The notes below the pieces were generated by a model. The model was not told the DNA's origin and searched no databases. It was given only the letters and a program-made list of their open reading frames with translations. Of a stretch of 64,000 nt of DNA, positions 11,757-22,338 are shown piece after piece. Position 1 is the first letter of the stretch, and each line of letters begins with the position of its first letter. The stretch spans positions 6,981,001 to 7,045,000 of the forward strand of contig JAPFBL010000068.1 in the NCBI GenBank assembly GCA_026182355.1, written 5' to 3'. Origin of the DNA: Hermatobates lingyangjiaoensis (taxonomy: Eukaryota; Arthropoda; Insecta; Hemiptera; Hermatobatidae). A program made the translations under genes and the position numbers.

Positions 11757-13200
11757 AAAAAAAATTTGGAGTAGCCTACACTCAACTTTACTGTAAGTAA
11801 ACAGAATATCAATCTCGATAATCACCCAATGATGTTTCGTGTTGTTTACATTCAAATTTATATGTATCAGTTGTTTGCATTTTGATTGGTTGTAATAGTT
11901 TTATTAGTCATAAGAATCGTGAAACCAGTGATGAGTCTGACACCTTAGAAAGATTTAACTGAGGGCTTGTCATACTAACTGTCCTATTGTTGTAACATAA
12001 ATTCAACTTCAGATTTTATCTCCATTAATGACCTTCATAAAACTAAATCGGGACGTATCCCACGCTTTTACAGCTTTAGCTATAGTTAGTTTATTTAGAG
12101 AGTTATATAAAAGTAATGAACAAAAAAATTAGAGGATGTACTTTTTGTCAGCCAGTCAGGGCACACTAAAACTGTCGAAACCATGATTTTTAATTCAAAA
12201 TTAATTTAAAAATGTCTGATATCTCCTCAGTCAGCTTTAACTAACTTGGCTCGAAAAAATGACAGAATTTGACAAAAATCACTGTCCATTCCGAGATAAT
12301 TCCCTCGAATACAGATACAATGTGATCAAGGGTTTCTACCTCTTCTAGACAGAGTTTGCATTATTCGTATAACGTAAATTACAGCTTCCAATTCATAGTA
12401 GTTAAGTAAACAAATTGTAATAAATGTTCTATTATAATTTTTAGGTCCTCCTTTTAAAGTTGTAGTACTCTTTAAAAATAAAAAGTACAGATGGTATAAT
12501 TTTCAAAATAAATTTAACCCGGCTGTTCCTGATATCCTTTAACTGCTTTCTTGTACATTTATTTGCCTCCGAAGTTCACTGTATGTAACCAACATATCGG
12601 TCAAACTATATATGTCTCGTTCTATAATTTTTTTGATATTTTATCTCCCATAGAGGTCTCCTCATTTTGTAAAATAAAGTGAAAAAATCAATTATGGTAT
12701 AAATGCCAAAATGGGAGATGTTTCTTAGTCTTTAATCTTGGAGATAGCACACACATAATGTCTGCTGCAGTTATTAGTATAAATATTTTGTTCTGTATAT
12801 CACACTTCTCTTTGTATATCAATATTTAATACTTCAAAATATTCCTATTTTCTGTGAAGAAAGTCAGAAAAGTTTAAGAAAAAAGGTCAGTGTCATCGAA
12901 TTACAAAAGAATAGCTTAAAATTAGTTTCGTTTTGTAATATAGAACAAAAGATTTCATTCATGATCAATATTACCAAAATATAATGTCATTGACAAACAC
13001 AAAAACAATTATATATGATATTAAGTTTTGTTTTGTTACACATAGATTGATTAGTGAATTTTGTTGGACAAATTCATCAAAACACGGAAACCATCGGAAA
13101 TTATATGTTTGATTGGCATTCATTTTTTATATGTAAGAATTTTATTCTTCTTAAATTTCATATTAAGTCAATAAATAATTTCAATTTGTTTTATTAAATT
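11757..13200 (+). repeat. Family R repeat, copy c
   Basis: Third consecutive same-strand R copy, starting with 'ttggagtagcctacactcaac' and sharing blocks near 12040 ('gaccttcataaaactaaatcgggacgtatccc'), 12370, 12900 and 13050 with copies a and b. A family S element (12098-12265) is inserted in it. Spacing of R starts (8035, about 9965, 11757) looks tandem once insertions are removed. Confidence 0.75.
12098..12265 (+). repeat. Family S repeat, copy b, inserted in family R
   Basis: About 85-90% like 9604-9776 by eye and located between two R blocks that are contiguous in other copies. No terminal motif or coding sequence was recognised. Confidence 0.8.
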
Positions 13201-13679
13201 TCTAAACATCAAATTTATTTCAGTTGTATGTCAATAAGAACAATGTAAATAAATTAATTATATCCGGCAAGTATAGCGGCTGATTCATTACTCCAGAATG
13301 AATATTGAGTTTTTATACCTTTTTTTTTATAAGTTGTTAATTTGTTGTTAAGAATTTCATTGTTTTCTAATGAAATCTTGTACAACTCAAAACTCAAAAT
13401 GTAGTATAATGCTTCTATGGTCAATGCAAATTTGAAAAGAAATAACTCAACTCATCCCTCATACATAATCATCTCTTTTTTGGTGTAATTTCATTTTAAT
13501 TCCTTCAGATGGTATTACCTGCATCGTCCTCATAATCTTTTATATTGAATCATAAGTTAATTAAATTAAAATTTATGCATTCTATTAAAAAAAAGGGTTT
13601 CTCGTTCTTTAAAAATCCGAAGGATTTTTTCCAATAATTTATTTTGTTGCTTTCATGATAGTGTTAAAATTTCAAGACT

Positions 13680-14020
13680 CTAAAATTAATAGTGTACGAG
13701 AAAAATGAGGCTGTCTAAAATAACATTTTTGCAAAAATTGACTTTTTTTACGTAATTGAAAGCGGTTGTTATGCATCATTGCTTCCAAAAAAGTTGGACA
13801 AATCTTCAGCATGAGTCCCATATTTGTGTAAAATATTAATTTTATCCATATGAGATTGGGAAAGTTAGCATGTACACAATCATTCGGATACACACCTACT
13901 CACATATACACAGCCATCATAAAAAAAAATCATAAAAGGACTTTGGAGACCGCAAAACATGTTTCGTCAAAATTTTGAGATCGAGTTGTTTCATGGTCAC
14001 TATAGTTTATTTATAGTAAA
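13680..14020 (-). repeat. Family V repeat, copy a
   Basis: The reverse complement aligns with 48.39-48.70 kb: both carry a 'tgtatccaaa/tgtatccgaa' block, 'atattttacacaaa(a)atg', 'tttggaagcagt/aatgatgcat', and a border with tttactataagtaaa-like palindrome. The frame at 13672-13893 is not shared and is probably chance. Confidence 0.65.
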
Positions 14021-15815
14021 GTAAACATTAATAGATGAAACATTAATGGTTTGGCAAAGAGTTGATTAGATATAATGTTTCATTTAGATAATTTTACAAG
14101 GAGTTGGTGTGAACACAAATGAAGACCTTGATTAGATACTTTCATAAACTCTAGTCTAATAAACTTTTGGTCATAAATTAATTATGAAAGCAGTGTAAAT
14201 AACTTTATTCTCATGTGGGTAGCTGAAAACGAGGGACACTGGGGAATGATGCAGTGACCTATTTGAAAACGTCTGGAACCAAAGTGTAGTTTGGTGCATT
14301 TTGGTATTATGTATTTAAGTGCTCAGTCCTTCACAGTGTAGGACTGAAAATTACTTGTACGACAAGTTATTTTAAATTTAGTTTAAACATGATTTCCAAT
14401 TCGAATTTAGTTTAAAATTTTTATATCAACCAAATTTACATTTTTAAAGAGTACTATATCTTCAAATGAAGCAATTAAAAATTTTAAAATATATTAAACA
14501 ATAAAATAAGTGTCACTGATCTTCGGTGATGATACTACATTGTATGATCCCTTTTAGGTGTCTTCTTTCTGTGAATTTGTTAAAACAATAAAAATATATG
14601 TAAAATGTATATTAAATATTTGTTAGCTTAACTACTTTTTATCCAAACCGTATTTAACATCATGCTAAGAAGGTAGATCCTCTTTCTTAATTAAGTTGAT
14701 ATCATAATATCAAAATTCAATGCAATTGCATTGAATAAAATTTTTTTTTCAAATAAAAATTAACGACCTCATTTCTAACGACCAATAGAAATGAGGGATA
14801 CTTCTTAAAATCTTTATAATTCTTCTTAAATAACTTAAAATCTGAAGTTAAATCTAGTAACAACACTGGGATGCACAATATGTCTTACACGATATGAACG
14901 TAAAAGTCGGATGATATTCAGGCATCTGTATCTATTTCAATAACATGTTATATTGATCAATGATTTCATGATTCTTGGAACTGATAATATAATTGTAGGG
15001 ATATTTAAACAAATGAAACATTCTTGAATATTTATGAATTTAAATAGACAATACAATATTAATTATAATAATTTATTTAAATCTATATATATTTAAATCA
15101 ATTAATAGATTAAATTTAAATCTATGGATTATTCACATCTATGCAATACCAAAATTAAAATAAAACCATAAATCTATGCACATACAGATATATACCATAT
15201 GACTGCTGGACGAAAGATTCCGATGAAATGAAAAATTGATAATTATTAGGAAAAGAATCAGTTGACACCTAACCATAAGCGCTAGATTCTAACATTCATA
15301 GTATTTATTCAGATTTGTGTAGTTAATTATATATTTGCATTGTTTTTATCTGTTAGTAAAATTATATATTATTTAGTAAAAATTATTCTCTTTATTGGGG
15401 TCCTTGTTTAGTTTAGGGTTGTTACTAACTCTTGAAAAATTGTCTTAAAATTATCTATTCCTCAACTTATTTATTACCCAAATGCCATTGTAACATTTAA
15501 ATGAAAAATAAATGTAGAACAATTTTTTATTTCAATTGTTTTTAGCAGTGGAAAAAAATAATCAACAAACTTGTGAACAACTCCTCAAAGAAAAAAATAG
15601 ATACGAGTAGTTCTGTTTGTAACAACTCATGAAAAGATTTGCTTGAGATAATGTTGGAAGAATAGTAAATAACCTAATTACTTAGGCTACAGAATACAAA
15701 TACTCTGGAAGGGGACAAGTTAAGTCCAGTTCATTAGATCAGCATATCAAGAAAATGAAACATACAATATAATGGGTAGATACCAAAGAATTGCTTTTTA
15801 TGTCCACAGATATCG
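14021..15815. other. AT-rich tract, nothing firmly recognised
   Basis: No gene. A short block at about 14810-14900 resembles an inverted piece of family R ('ataacttaaaatctgaagttaaat', 'gggatgcacaatatg'). Confidence 0.45.
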
Positions 15816-15857
15816 ATGGGAATATTTGGAATGTTTTATAATAAAAAATCATTTAAA

Positions 15858-16232
15858 AAAACTTGGAGTTTTACACTTTTTCTTAGTAATTTTTCTAGTC
15901 TTCTCACATTTAACTTCCATGGGTTTGGAACTAAATACATAAGTTCACCGAAATTTTTATTTGTATATACCGACATGTTTCGGTCATCATCGACCATTTT
16001 CAAGGTTATTAGATGTATAAAGTTTCATAACATACACAAAATTATTAAGAATACTAAAAGTAAAAAAAACTATAGAAGTCCACATAGCACATGTTCATAA
16101 AATGGGAGGTTATCAGGGGTAAGGCTTGTTGAGGTTTCTCCAGGCTCTTGGCTACCTTCCCTCAGTCATTTTCGTCTGGGTCGCAAATCTTCACTTTGTC
16201 TACTAAGAAAAAAGTGTAAAACTCCAACTAGG
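15858..16232. mobile_element. Foldback element with hammerhead-like motif
   Basis: Outer inverted repeats of about 26 bp ('ttggagttttacacttttt' near 15862 and its complement near 16206) enclose a hammerhead-like motif on the minus strand (15965-16006). A (TA)n tract follows at 16278-16316. The layout matches the other PLE foldback modules here, though no coding remnant is visible. Confidence 0.6.
15965..16006 (-). ncRNA. Hammerhead-like ribozyme variant
   Basis: On the minus strand: CC, UUGAAAAU, stem II GGUC-GAUGAU-GACC, GAAA, palindromic ACAUGU, then C and GG. The 5' core UUGAAAAU is close to UUGAAGAU of the PLE-G variant at 369-413, while stem and loop sequences differ, which points to conservation of the motif rather than of the whole element. 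Confidence 0.6.
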
Positions 16233-16273
16233 TATCAGCTTTAATAAAACTAGTATAAATGAAGGCTGCTCCC

Positions 16274-16277
<4 letters not shown>

Positions 16278-16316
<39 letters not shown>
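16278..16316. repeat. (TA)n microsatellite
   Basis: About 19 AT dinucleotides at the right edge of the foldback element. Confidence 0.97.
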
Positions 16317-16321
<5 letters not shown>

Positions 16322-16696
16322 TATAAATGTAGGACAGAATCATAAGCTGCAATAAAACCTGAGCTCATTTAAAACTGAAATAGGCCACAATGCACTAAGT
16401 AGAGCGAAATACTTAGTATAATTACAATTTTGAAAGATACGCTTTAATTTTACATTTGAAATCTTCAGCTTTTTTAGGTGAAGATAATAAAACATGATAG
16501 GGTCAAAGTGTATTTTTAGGTTAGCCTGGAACAAATAATAACAAAATAATAACAAGGAACAAATAATTACTACCATCATATTTCTCACGCTGTTCTCTTC
16601 TAACCACCTCATAGATCATAAACTATGCTTAAAAAGAGTGAATGCAGTAAATTATGTATTCTTTTAGTGTCCTTGATTGTTTTTATCATATATATA

Positions 16697-16854
16697 TATG
16701 TATAATTAAAGTTGGCAGCAGCTTCTGTGTTGACCAATTTCTTACTGATGTTCTCTAGTTTCCTAACTAGTTTTCGGTAACTTTCGGGTATTTTCCAAAG
16801 GAGTTCTGGTAACGACAAGAAAGGAACGATGTTGAACACTAAACACTTTAACAC
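16697..16854 (-). pseudogene. PLE N-terminal domain fragment
   Basis: Minus-strand frame reads L-W-K-I-P-E-S-Y-R-K-L-V-R-K-L-E-N-I, then K-L-V-N-T-E-A-A-A-N-F-N, and runs directly into a TA-repeat (about 16700-16690). The K-(L/V)-V-N-x-x-A-A-x-x-F-N block recurs at 24.78-24.89 and 25.07-25.14 kb, where it continues to L-P-x-F-T-N-I. It resembles the conserved region ahead of the RT in Penelope polyproteins. The likely start Met (16854) follows an untranslated leader with a CTGATGA-type motif (about 16915). Confidence 0.6.
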
Positions 16855-17041
16855 TTTAAACTAAAACTATAATTTGAAACTTAATCTAAAACACACATTA
16901 GCCATCATCAGGTAAAAAACGAAAATATTAAACAAGGCGAAAAGGTAGATTGCAAAGGGCAGTTAACAACTAACTATTATAGAAAAGCAAGAAATGTGGA
17001 AGGGATGGAGGTGTGAGTGGGAGGGCATGTAGGCACCCCAA

Positions 17042-17172
17042 CTACCTGCCTGTCGCCTCACCGACCTCTCTTACTATCTTAAAAGTATTATCAAAATTTT
17101 TTGAACTCGGTATAGCTTTAAGGTCACTATTTTGAATATTTAACGAAGGGTTATATTCTTTAATGTATGGGG
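17042..17172 (-). pseudogene. Short C-terminal ORF remnant upstream of PLE leader
   Basis: On the minus strand, about 42 codons (P-Y-I-K-E-Y-N-P-S-L-N-I ... K-I-V-R-E-V-G-E-A-T-G-R) run from a (TA)n to a TAG at about 17042. Next comes a C-rich stretch, then a CTGATGATGG motif near 16915, then the N-terminal frame at 16854. This order (ORF end, UTR, ribozyme-like motif, ORF start) is what tandem PLE copies sharing a long-terminal-type repeat would give. The family of this ORF end was not recognised. Confidence 0.4.
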
Positions 17173-17177
17173 CTTAT

Positions 17178-17193
17178 GTATATATATATATAT
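17178..17193. repeat. Short (TA)n at PLE-A boundary
   Basis: Eight TA units that abut exactly the end of the PLE-A 3' sequence (aaagatttcacataaacacg). Confidence 0.9.
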
Positions 17194-17260
17194 AAAGATT
17201 TCACATAAACACGTGAAACAACAATCAATGATCAAACCACAATCAGAAATGGGAAAACAA

Positions 17261-17303
17261 GACTAAGATCTTTCAACCGTAACAAGCGGTCTTCGTCAGA
17301 GTC
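17261..17303 (-). ncRNA. Hammerhead ribozyme, PLE-A, left arm
   Basis: Reverse complement of 18834-18876, with the full core: CUGACGA, ACCG/CGGU hairpin, GAAA, palindromic AGAUCU, U17, and stem I GACU/AGUC. Transcription of both arms would give two complementary ribozyme copies. Confidence 0.85.
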
Positions 17304-17473
17304 AAAAACCCAACTGAACACTAGATGCAGAAAAACATCTGGTGAGGAGTTGAGAAGAGTGGGAGGGAAGAGTGGTATTTTAAAAGGGTGAAAGCACAGG
17401 AAAGGACTAATGTCCAGAAAGGGATGTTTGGGGAAACAAAGGAGTACAGTAAGAAAAAGTAAAAAACTATCCG

Positions 17474-17800
17474 CTAGCTGTCAACCCTCTTTGAAGAGGC
17501 TATTGCCCTCGTGACGAAAGTATCAAGTTTGAAGAGACCGTTACTAATGTTTATAATATTAGATCTATTAAATTTAATTAGAGACGATTCAATAATATTT
17601 CTTAACAACATTGATTTTTCATAGGTAATAAATTTAGCTCCTGTCCAATCAATATGATGATTTTCATTTTTTATATGCAAGAATAAGGCACTACTGTTTT
17701 CCTGTCTACTTACGTTATATTGGTGTTGTTTTACACGTGTTTTTAATGATTTACCAGTTTGACCAATATAAATTTTATGGCAATTTTTGCACGGAATTTG
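17474..17800 (-). pseudogene. PLE-A GIY-YIG nuclease, inverted partial copy
   Basis: Minus-strand frame holds I-P-C-K-N-C-H-K-I-Y-I-G-Q-T-G-K-S and continues to the family stop (R-V-D-S, then TAG). Residues match the right arm exactly. The G-I-Y strand is missing because the copy breaks just before I-P-C; the residues beyond 17800 (M-S-A-L-M-N-S...) come from the antisense of the neighbouring copy and are not part of the protein. Confidence 0.9.
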
Positions 17801-17802
17801 AT

Positions 17803-18663
17803 TTCCTAACAAAATTGAATTCATTAGTGCCGACAATCAAATTCACAATGGAAGAAGAAATAAGTGGTAATTTGCCCTTCTTAGATGTCCTGATCCATAG
17901 GTTACCTAATGAGTTACGCTTTAGTGTATATAGAAAACCTACGAATGTACTTGCATACGTTCATTTTTATTCATCGCATCCAAAAAATGTTAAAATTTCT
18001 GTTTTTAGAAATATGTTTTTGAGAGCCTTAAGAGTTTGCTCTCCAGAATTTCTTAATGAAGAGATTAATAACATTAGGTCAATTGCCCTTTCATTAAAAT
18101 ACCCCTCTTCTTATATCGATTTAGCTTTGAAGGGTGCTAAAAAAACTTTCTCTAATACTTCAAAAGAGCCCCTTTTATTATCAAATTCTATAGTTTTGCC
18201 ATACCACGAATCATTGGACCCCCTTCCAAGATTAGCCAAACAACTTGATTTTAATATAGTGTTTTCTAATCGTAATAACGTGGGTAATATGTTAATAAAA
18301 AACTCTCCAAGCGAATTGGAGTCCGCTGGTATTTATAAAATTCCGTGCAAAAATTGCCATAAAATTTATATTGGTCAAACTGGTAAATCATTAAAAACAC
18401 GTGTAAAACAACACCAATATAACGTAAGTAGACAGGAAAACAGTAGTGCCTTATTCTTGCATATAAAAAATGAAAATCATCATATTGATTGGACAGGAGC
18501 TAAATTTATTACCTATGAAAAATCAATGTTGTTAAGAAATATTATTGAATCGTCTCTAATTAAATTTAATAGATCTAATATTATAAACATTAGTAACGGT
18601 CTCTTCAAACTTGATACTTTCGTCACGAGGGCAATAGCCTCTTCAAAGAGGGTTGACAGCTAG
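17803..18663 (+). pseudogene. PLE-A polyprotein C-terminal half: RT thumb + GIY-YIG endonuclease
   Basis: Open for about 287 codons to TAG (18661-18663). Genuine PLE sequence starts near F-L-T-K-L-N-S-L-V-P (17803), just after where the Y-x-D-D catalytic motif of the RT would lie. It continues with L-P-F-L-D-V and Y-R-K-P-T (RT motif E/thumb region), a long linker, and the nuclease: A-G-I-Y, C-x2-C-H, Y-I-G-Q-T-G, K-T-R-V-K-Q-H, and a helix with the expected catalytic Glu (I-I-E-S-S-L-I-K). The intact enzyme would copy RNA into DNA after the GIY-YIG domain nicks the target; this copy lacks the RT active site, so it can at most encode a nuclease. An ATG at 17737 exists but lies in the inverted arm, so it is not the family's start. 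The frame has no stops and is nearly identical to the copy at 50.6 kb, so it is young. Confidence 0.93.
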
Positions 18664-18833
18664 CGGATAGTTTTTTACTTTTTCTTACTGTACTCCTTTG
18701 TTTCCCCAAACATCCCTTTCTGGACATTAGTCCTTTCCTGTGCTTTCACCCTTTTAAAATACCACTCTTCCCTCCCACTCTTCTCAACTCCTCACCAGAT
18801 GTTTTTCTGCATCTAGTGTTCAGTTGGGTTTTT

Positions 18834-18876
18834 GACTCTGACGAAGACCGCTTGTTACGGTTGAAAGATCTTAGTC
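18834..18876 (+). ncRNA. Hammerhead ribozyme, PLE-A, right arm (reference copy)
   Basis: Stem I GACU/AGUC (18834-18837, 18873-18876), CUGACGA (18838-18844), stem II ACCG/CGGU with loop CUUGUUA, GAAA (18863-18866), palindromic AGAUCU (18866-18871), H17 = U (18872). Beyond an internal loop of U residues, GGG/CCC and CAG/CUG can extend stem I (about 18821-18892). It lies about 170 nt after the stop codon. The motif is kept in eight further copies in this window. Confidence 0.88.
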
Positions 18877-18909
18877 TTGTTTTCCCATTTCTGATTGTGG
18901 TTTGATCAT

Positions 18910-18912
<3 letters not shown>

Positions 18913-18944
<32 letters not shown>
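18913..18944. repeat. (TA)n at PLE-A right boundary
   Basis: Starts where the PLE-A 3' end is cut at 'gatcattga'; the last ~35 bp of the family end (seen at 50.49-50.52 kb) are missing. Confidence 0.97.
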
Positions 18945-18947
<3 letters not shown>

Positions 18948-20120
18948 GAATGGTTAATTATATAATTTATTATTGTTCTTATAATGAACATTATTATTCT
19001 TATCTCATTATTTCAAAATGATTATGAAAAAATTATCACAACGCGATCCCAAAAAGATTAGTAGCGTCATATAAGAAAGTAAAAAAAGTATTTGTTGCTG
19101 TTGAGTTCTCTCTTTACAATGTTTTAATCTTCTTTCAAAAGTTTCATTGAACTTTTGTTAATAAGCAAAAAGGAAATGAATTGTTAATATTAAGGTAGAA
19201 TTCCGGCTTACAAAAACCGGATTAATAAAACCTATTCTTATTAATAGAATAAGAAGGCTGTACAAAAACACGTGTTGGGCTGCATGTGGCCTGCGGGCTG
19301 CAACCATGCCTGCTTTAGAGTTTAGTGTAACTTTTCATCAGATGATTAGTCTCATTACAGTGGGTTACTATGGTGATTGATAAACGACTTGATTTCTTGC
19401 ATCTCTAGAAGGCTTTGGTTCTATCTATATTTTTAAATCTATCTATATATCTTAATTCAAAGTCGTTTCTTCTCTGTTTTTAATTTCTTGTTTCTTTTGT
19501 ACAGTAAGAGTTAGGACATAGAGAGCCAATGAATAAGAATTGAAATTAGTAACAGTAAGCAATTGACACCGGTGACGTCTACTTCTTTTTTTCACGCCTA
19601 ACAGAAGTAAGAGGATTTACAAAAGTATGGCAAAAATAACTTTGACATTTTTATGATATATGGAAAATATATCCATGATATGGAAGGAGTTCATTAAAAG
19701 TAAGTTTGTGTAGGAAGCCGAAATGAGTTATGAATGATACTTCTTAACAGCAGTACCAAACTTTGGACACACAAGAAAAAAGTAGTGATTTCGAAGTAAG
19801 AAAGGGGGTTACTCTTTCTATTTCTAAACCAGCAAGGTATCCGTACGGCTCATTCACTAGTAAGGACCTATTTCTAAGTCCAGACTTCTTTTGTTGTCAA
19901 TACATCATAGTATTTGTTTAAATGTCGCAGGTATTAGTATCAGTTCTATTTGTATTAGTTCTATGTTAATTATACAAATATGATATCTATAGCCAGTAAA
20001 TTCAAAATAATAAAGGATGTCTAAATTGACGTAATGGGCAATATTTTGAGTTTTTCATGAAACAATAATCCCAAAAATTCTAAATGTCATTAAATGTATC
20101 ATGAATAATCAACAATGCTA
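18945..20120. other. AT-rich tract with a possible hAT-end fragment
   Basis: No gene. At 19256-19318 'gggctgcatgtggcctgcgggctgcaacc' resembles the GC-rich ends common in old hAT elements; no partner end or target duplication was found. Confidence 0.4.
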
Positions 20121-21552
20121 TCTATATAAATAAAATAATGATTTTGTCTGTGCATTGCTTAGAACTGACTCATTTCAAGTTTTCTTTATGATTCATACAT
20201 TGGAGAAACCGAATCCACCCTTAGACAAATTTCTGTCGGTTTGTCTGTTTGTCCGCAAACCTTTGTCACAATTAAACTCAGCTACCATAAAACATATAAT
20301 GCTGAAACATTTACAGTAGATTTAAGTAGGTCTAACTTAAAATATAAGCTCTGAATTGATTGGAAATTCAATGTAGAAGTGAAGTTATGGACGTTTAAAG
20401 CAAAAACGTTTGTCACAATAAACTCAGCCACCATAAGACATGGTGAGCTGAAACTTTGACACCGGATTTGTGTATGCCTAACTTAAAATACGGGCTCTAA
20501 ATAGATTCATAATTCAGTACAGAAACGAAGTTATAGGGCTTTAAGCGTATTTTCCTAACTTCAAAGACAAGTTTGTTTTGAAAATACACAGGTGTGGTAA
20601 GTGTTAGTTGATTTTAATTTCATTGGAGCATATGAATATATTGTGTATTTGACATCTTTGAAAAGGTGTTTCCCAGAGTTGAGGATGTACTATCTATTAC
20701 GAATAAATAGTTTTGTAAACGAGCAATTCTCAACTCTTAATATGAACAGGCAGGAAAAATCAACAAACAAGTTCTTACGCTATATCATACCGAGGAAAGA
20801 ACTTACAAGTCAATAAAGAGATTGGATTAGTGATGAAGAAGCAGTTCATTATCTAATTGAATTTCTTGACTCTGAATTTATTTCTCCTGGACTGCCTGCT
20901 CATGAGTAAAAACTTAAAGTAGTAGCACCGATCATGCTGCAATTTAGTAGCAGTAACAAATTTCATGTTACGAAACATGAGTGCCCCAAAACTGTGCAAC
21001 GGGACACGACTCTGAGTTCGTGCTCTACACAGATATGCCATAGAGGCGGACATAATGACTGGATGTGGTTTTGGGGAGTCTGTGTGTATACCTGTGTTGA
21101 CCTTTATATGCACTAAGCCATATTTCAGGCCATATCGTTTTTCTGTGTGTATACCACGCATACCATTGATTCCGAGCCACTGTCTGTTTCCATTGAAACA
21201 ATCGCAAAGTCCCGTCAGAGTCTATTTCGCAATGACTTTAACTAAGTCGCAAAGGGAGACTTTATCTAACGCAGGAATTCAAGTTAGCGAGACCAAATTT
21301 TTCTCACATGGTTAACTATAGTTTACTTGCTCAAGAGTCAGAGGTTCCAACTGTTTGTTCTTCCATGAACCTGAAGGACAGACAGCTAATGTGGTGTATA
21401 CAGAGGCATTTGTTTAACATTGTACTAATAATGGTATTTTCTACTATTCTATAATTCCTAATTATAGTATTAGTATAATACTATAATTGGTATTTTGGAA
21501 TACCAAGTATAATAGAATTTTTGATTCCGTCAAAGACGGGTACGTTTGCTAG
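20121..21552 (+). mobile_element. Helitron, internally deleted
   Basis: Starts TCTATATAAATAAAA after an A and ends in CTAG before a T, the Helitron A|T target rule with 5'-TC and CTRR-3'. A hairpin CCGTC-AAA-GACGG lies at 21527-21539, about ten bases before the end. The 3' half carries remains of the helicase C-terminus. The same element, diverged, is at 55820-57028. No Rep (HUH) domain is present, so the copy is non-autonomous. Confidence 0.9.
20820..21430 (+). pseudogene. Helitron Pif1-like helicase, C-terminal remnant
   Basis: Plus-strand translation across frameshifts gives E-F-L-D-S ... G-L-P-A-H-E, V-A-P-I-M-L, T-G-C-G-F-G-E-S-V, C-I-P-R-I-P-L-I-P-S, P-V-R-V-Y-F-A-M-T-L-T-K-S-Q and F-F-S-H-G, then (about 21370-21400) G-Q-T-A-N-V-V-Y-T-E. 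These are the last motifs of the SF1B helicase in animal Helitrons. An extra segment of about 20 codons sits before C-I-P-R-I-P. Stops and shifts make it a pseudogene. Confidence 0.85.
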
Positions 21553-22011
21553 TTAAAGTATATAATACTGGTTTTAAATCTAATTTAACAATCAAAAAAT
21601 AAAATGAATATAGGCAGTACCAAATTTATTAAAATTATCAATATGCTATGCAAATTACAGTATGATATATGTACACTAATTGACCGTGAAATATTCTTTG
21701 GGAAAAATATATAATAAATTATTTATGCTTAATCGTTCAACATCTAAAACATTTGTATTGCTTTTAATAACGCAATCTTACTATTCTACAATATTAAACG
21801 AATACTAGTTATTTGAAGAAAATATAATTTAATTCTTTTTTAAAATGGAATAAAAATAACGTGGAGAGTAAAATTAATTTAAAACTCTTTTGAAGATTGT
21901 ATTCAATCATTTATATGTAATTTTGAAAATGTAATTTAAGCTCCAAGATTTGTCATCTACGTATATGTCTCTATCAACGTTCAAATCGCAATAAATGAGA
22001 AGAAAAAAGGC
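21553..22011. other. AT-rich tract, nothing recognised
   Basis: No frame or repeat match found. Confidence 0.5.
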
Positions 22012-22155
22012 AATTATCTTTCACCGTAACAGGCGGTCTTCGTCAGAGTAAAATCACAACTGATGAATATCGCTTGGAACAGATGAATGATCGTTTTCTT
22101 TTTCCTCATTTCGTATTGTGGTTTATACATTGATTGTTATTTCACGTTTTTATTG
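22012..22155. mobile_element. Old PLE-A foldback remnant with decayed hammerhead
   Basis: Minus-strand 22049-22012 carries CUGACGA, a GACCGCC...GGU hairpin and GAAAGAU of the PLE-A ribozyme, but one U before GAAA is lost and stem III is changed. It is followed at 22085-22150 by a diverged plus-strand PLE-A 3' end ('attgtggtttatacattgattgtt'). Confidence 0.75.
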
Positions 22156-22338
22156 TAAAATCTTGTTATTTGGCTCTGTGTACACATTAAAGATTGGTAA
22201 AATGATCTGTAATAAATTTTTATAAATATGAAAGAAATATAGCCAGAAAAAAACTTTTTAGTGAGAGGCCTAGATGAGCAGAAACTGTAAGTGTGGTTCT
22301 TTTGAATGTATTGGGTGTTCATTAACTGTGCAATATGT

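Larger units (their letters stand above)
17194..18912. mobile_element. PLE-A foldback: inverted 3' end joined to a 5'-truncated copy
   Basis: Left part (17194-17800) is the reverse complement of the right part's 3' half (about 18340-18912): nuclease domain, 3' UTR and hammerhead. The right part is a plus-strand copy from inside the RT to the 3' end. The two arms encode an identical stretch of more than 100 residues, so they formed by one event or very recently. The join at about 17800 shares a few bases (AATTTGATTT). Both outer ends meet (TA)n. Such tail-to-tail inverted structures are known for Penelope-type insertions; here they lack the RT catalytic core, so the copy is non-autonomous. Confidence 0.92.

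Noticed and set aside
17737..17802. ATG at 17737 as the start of a 308-residue PLE protein
   Set aside because: The first ~22 codons are antisense of the inverted arm; family sequence begins at about 17803.
20853..21207. Minus-strand frames of 102 and 60 residues
   Set aside because: Antisense shadows of the Helitron helicase remnant.
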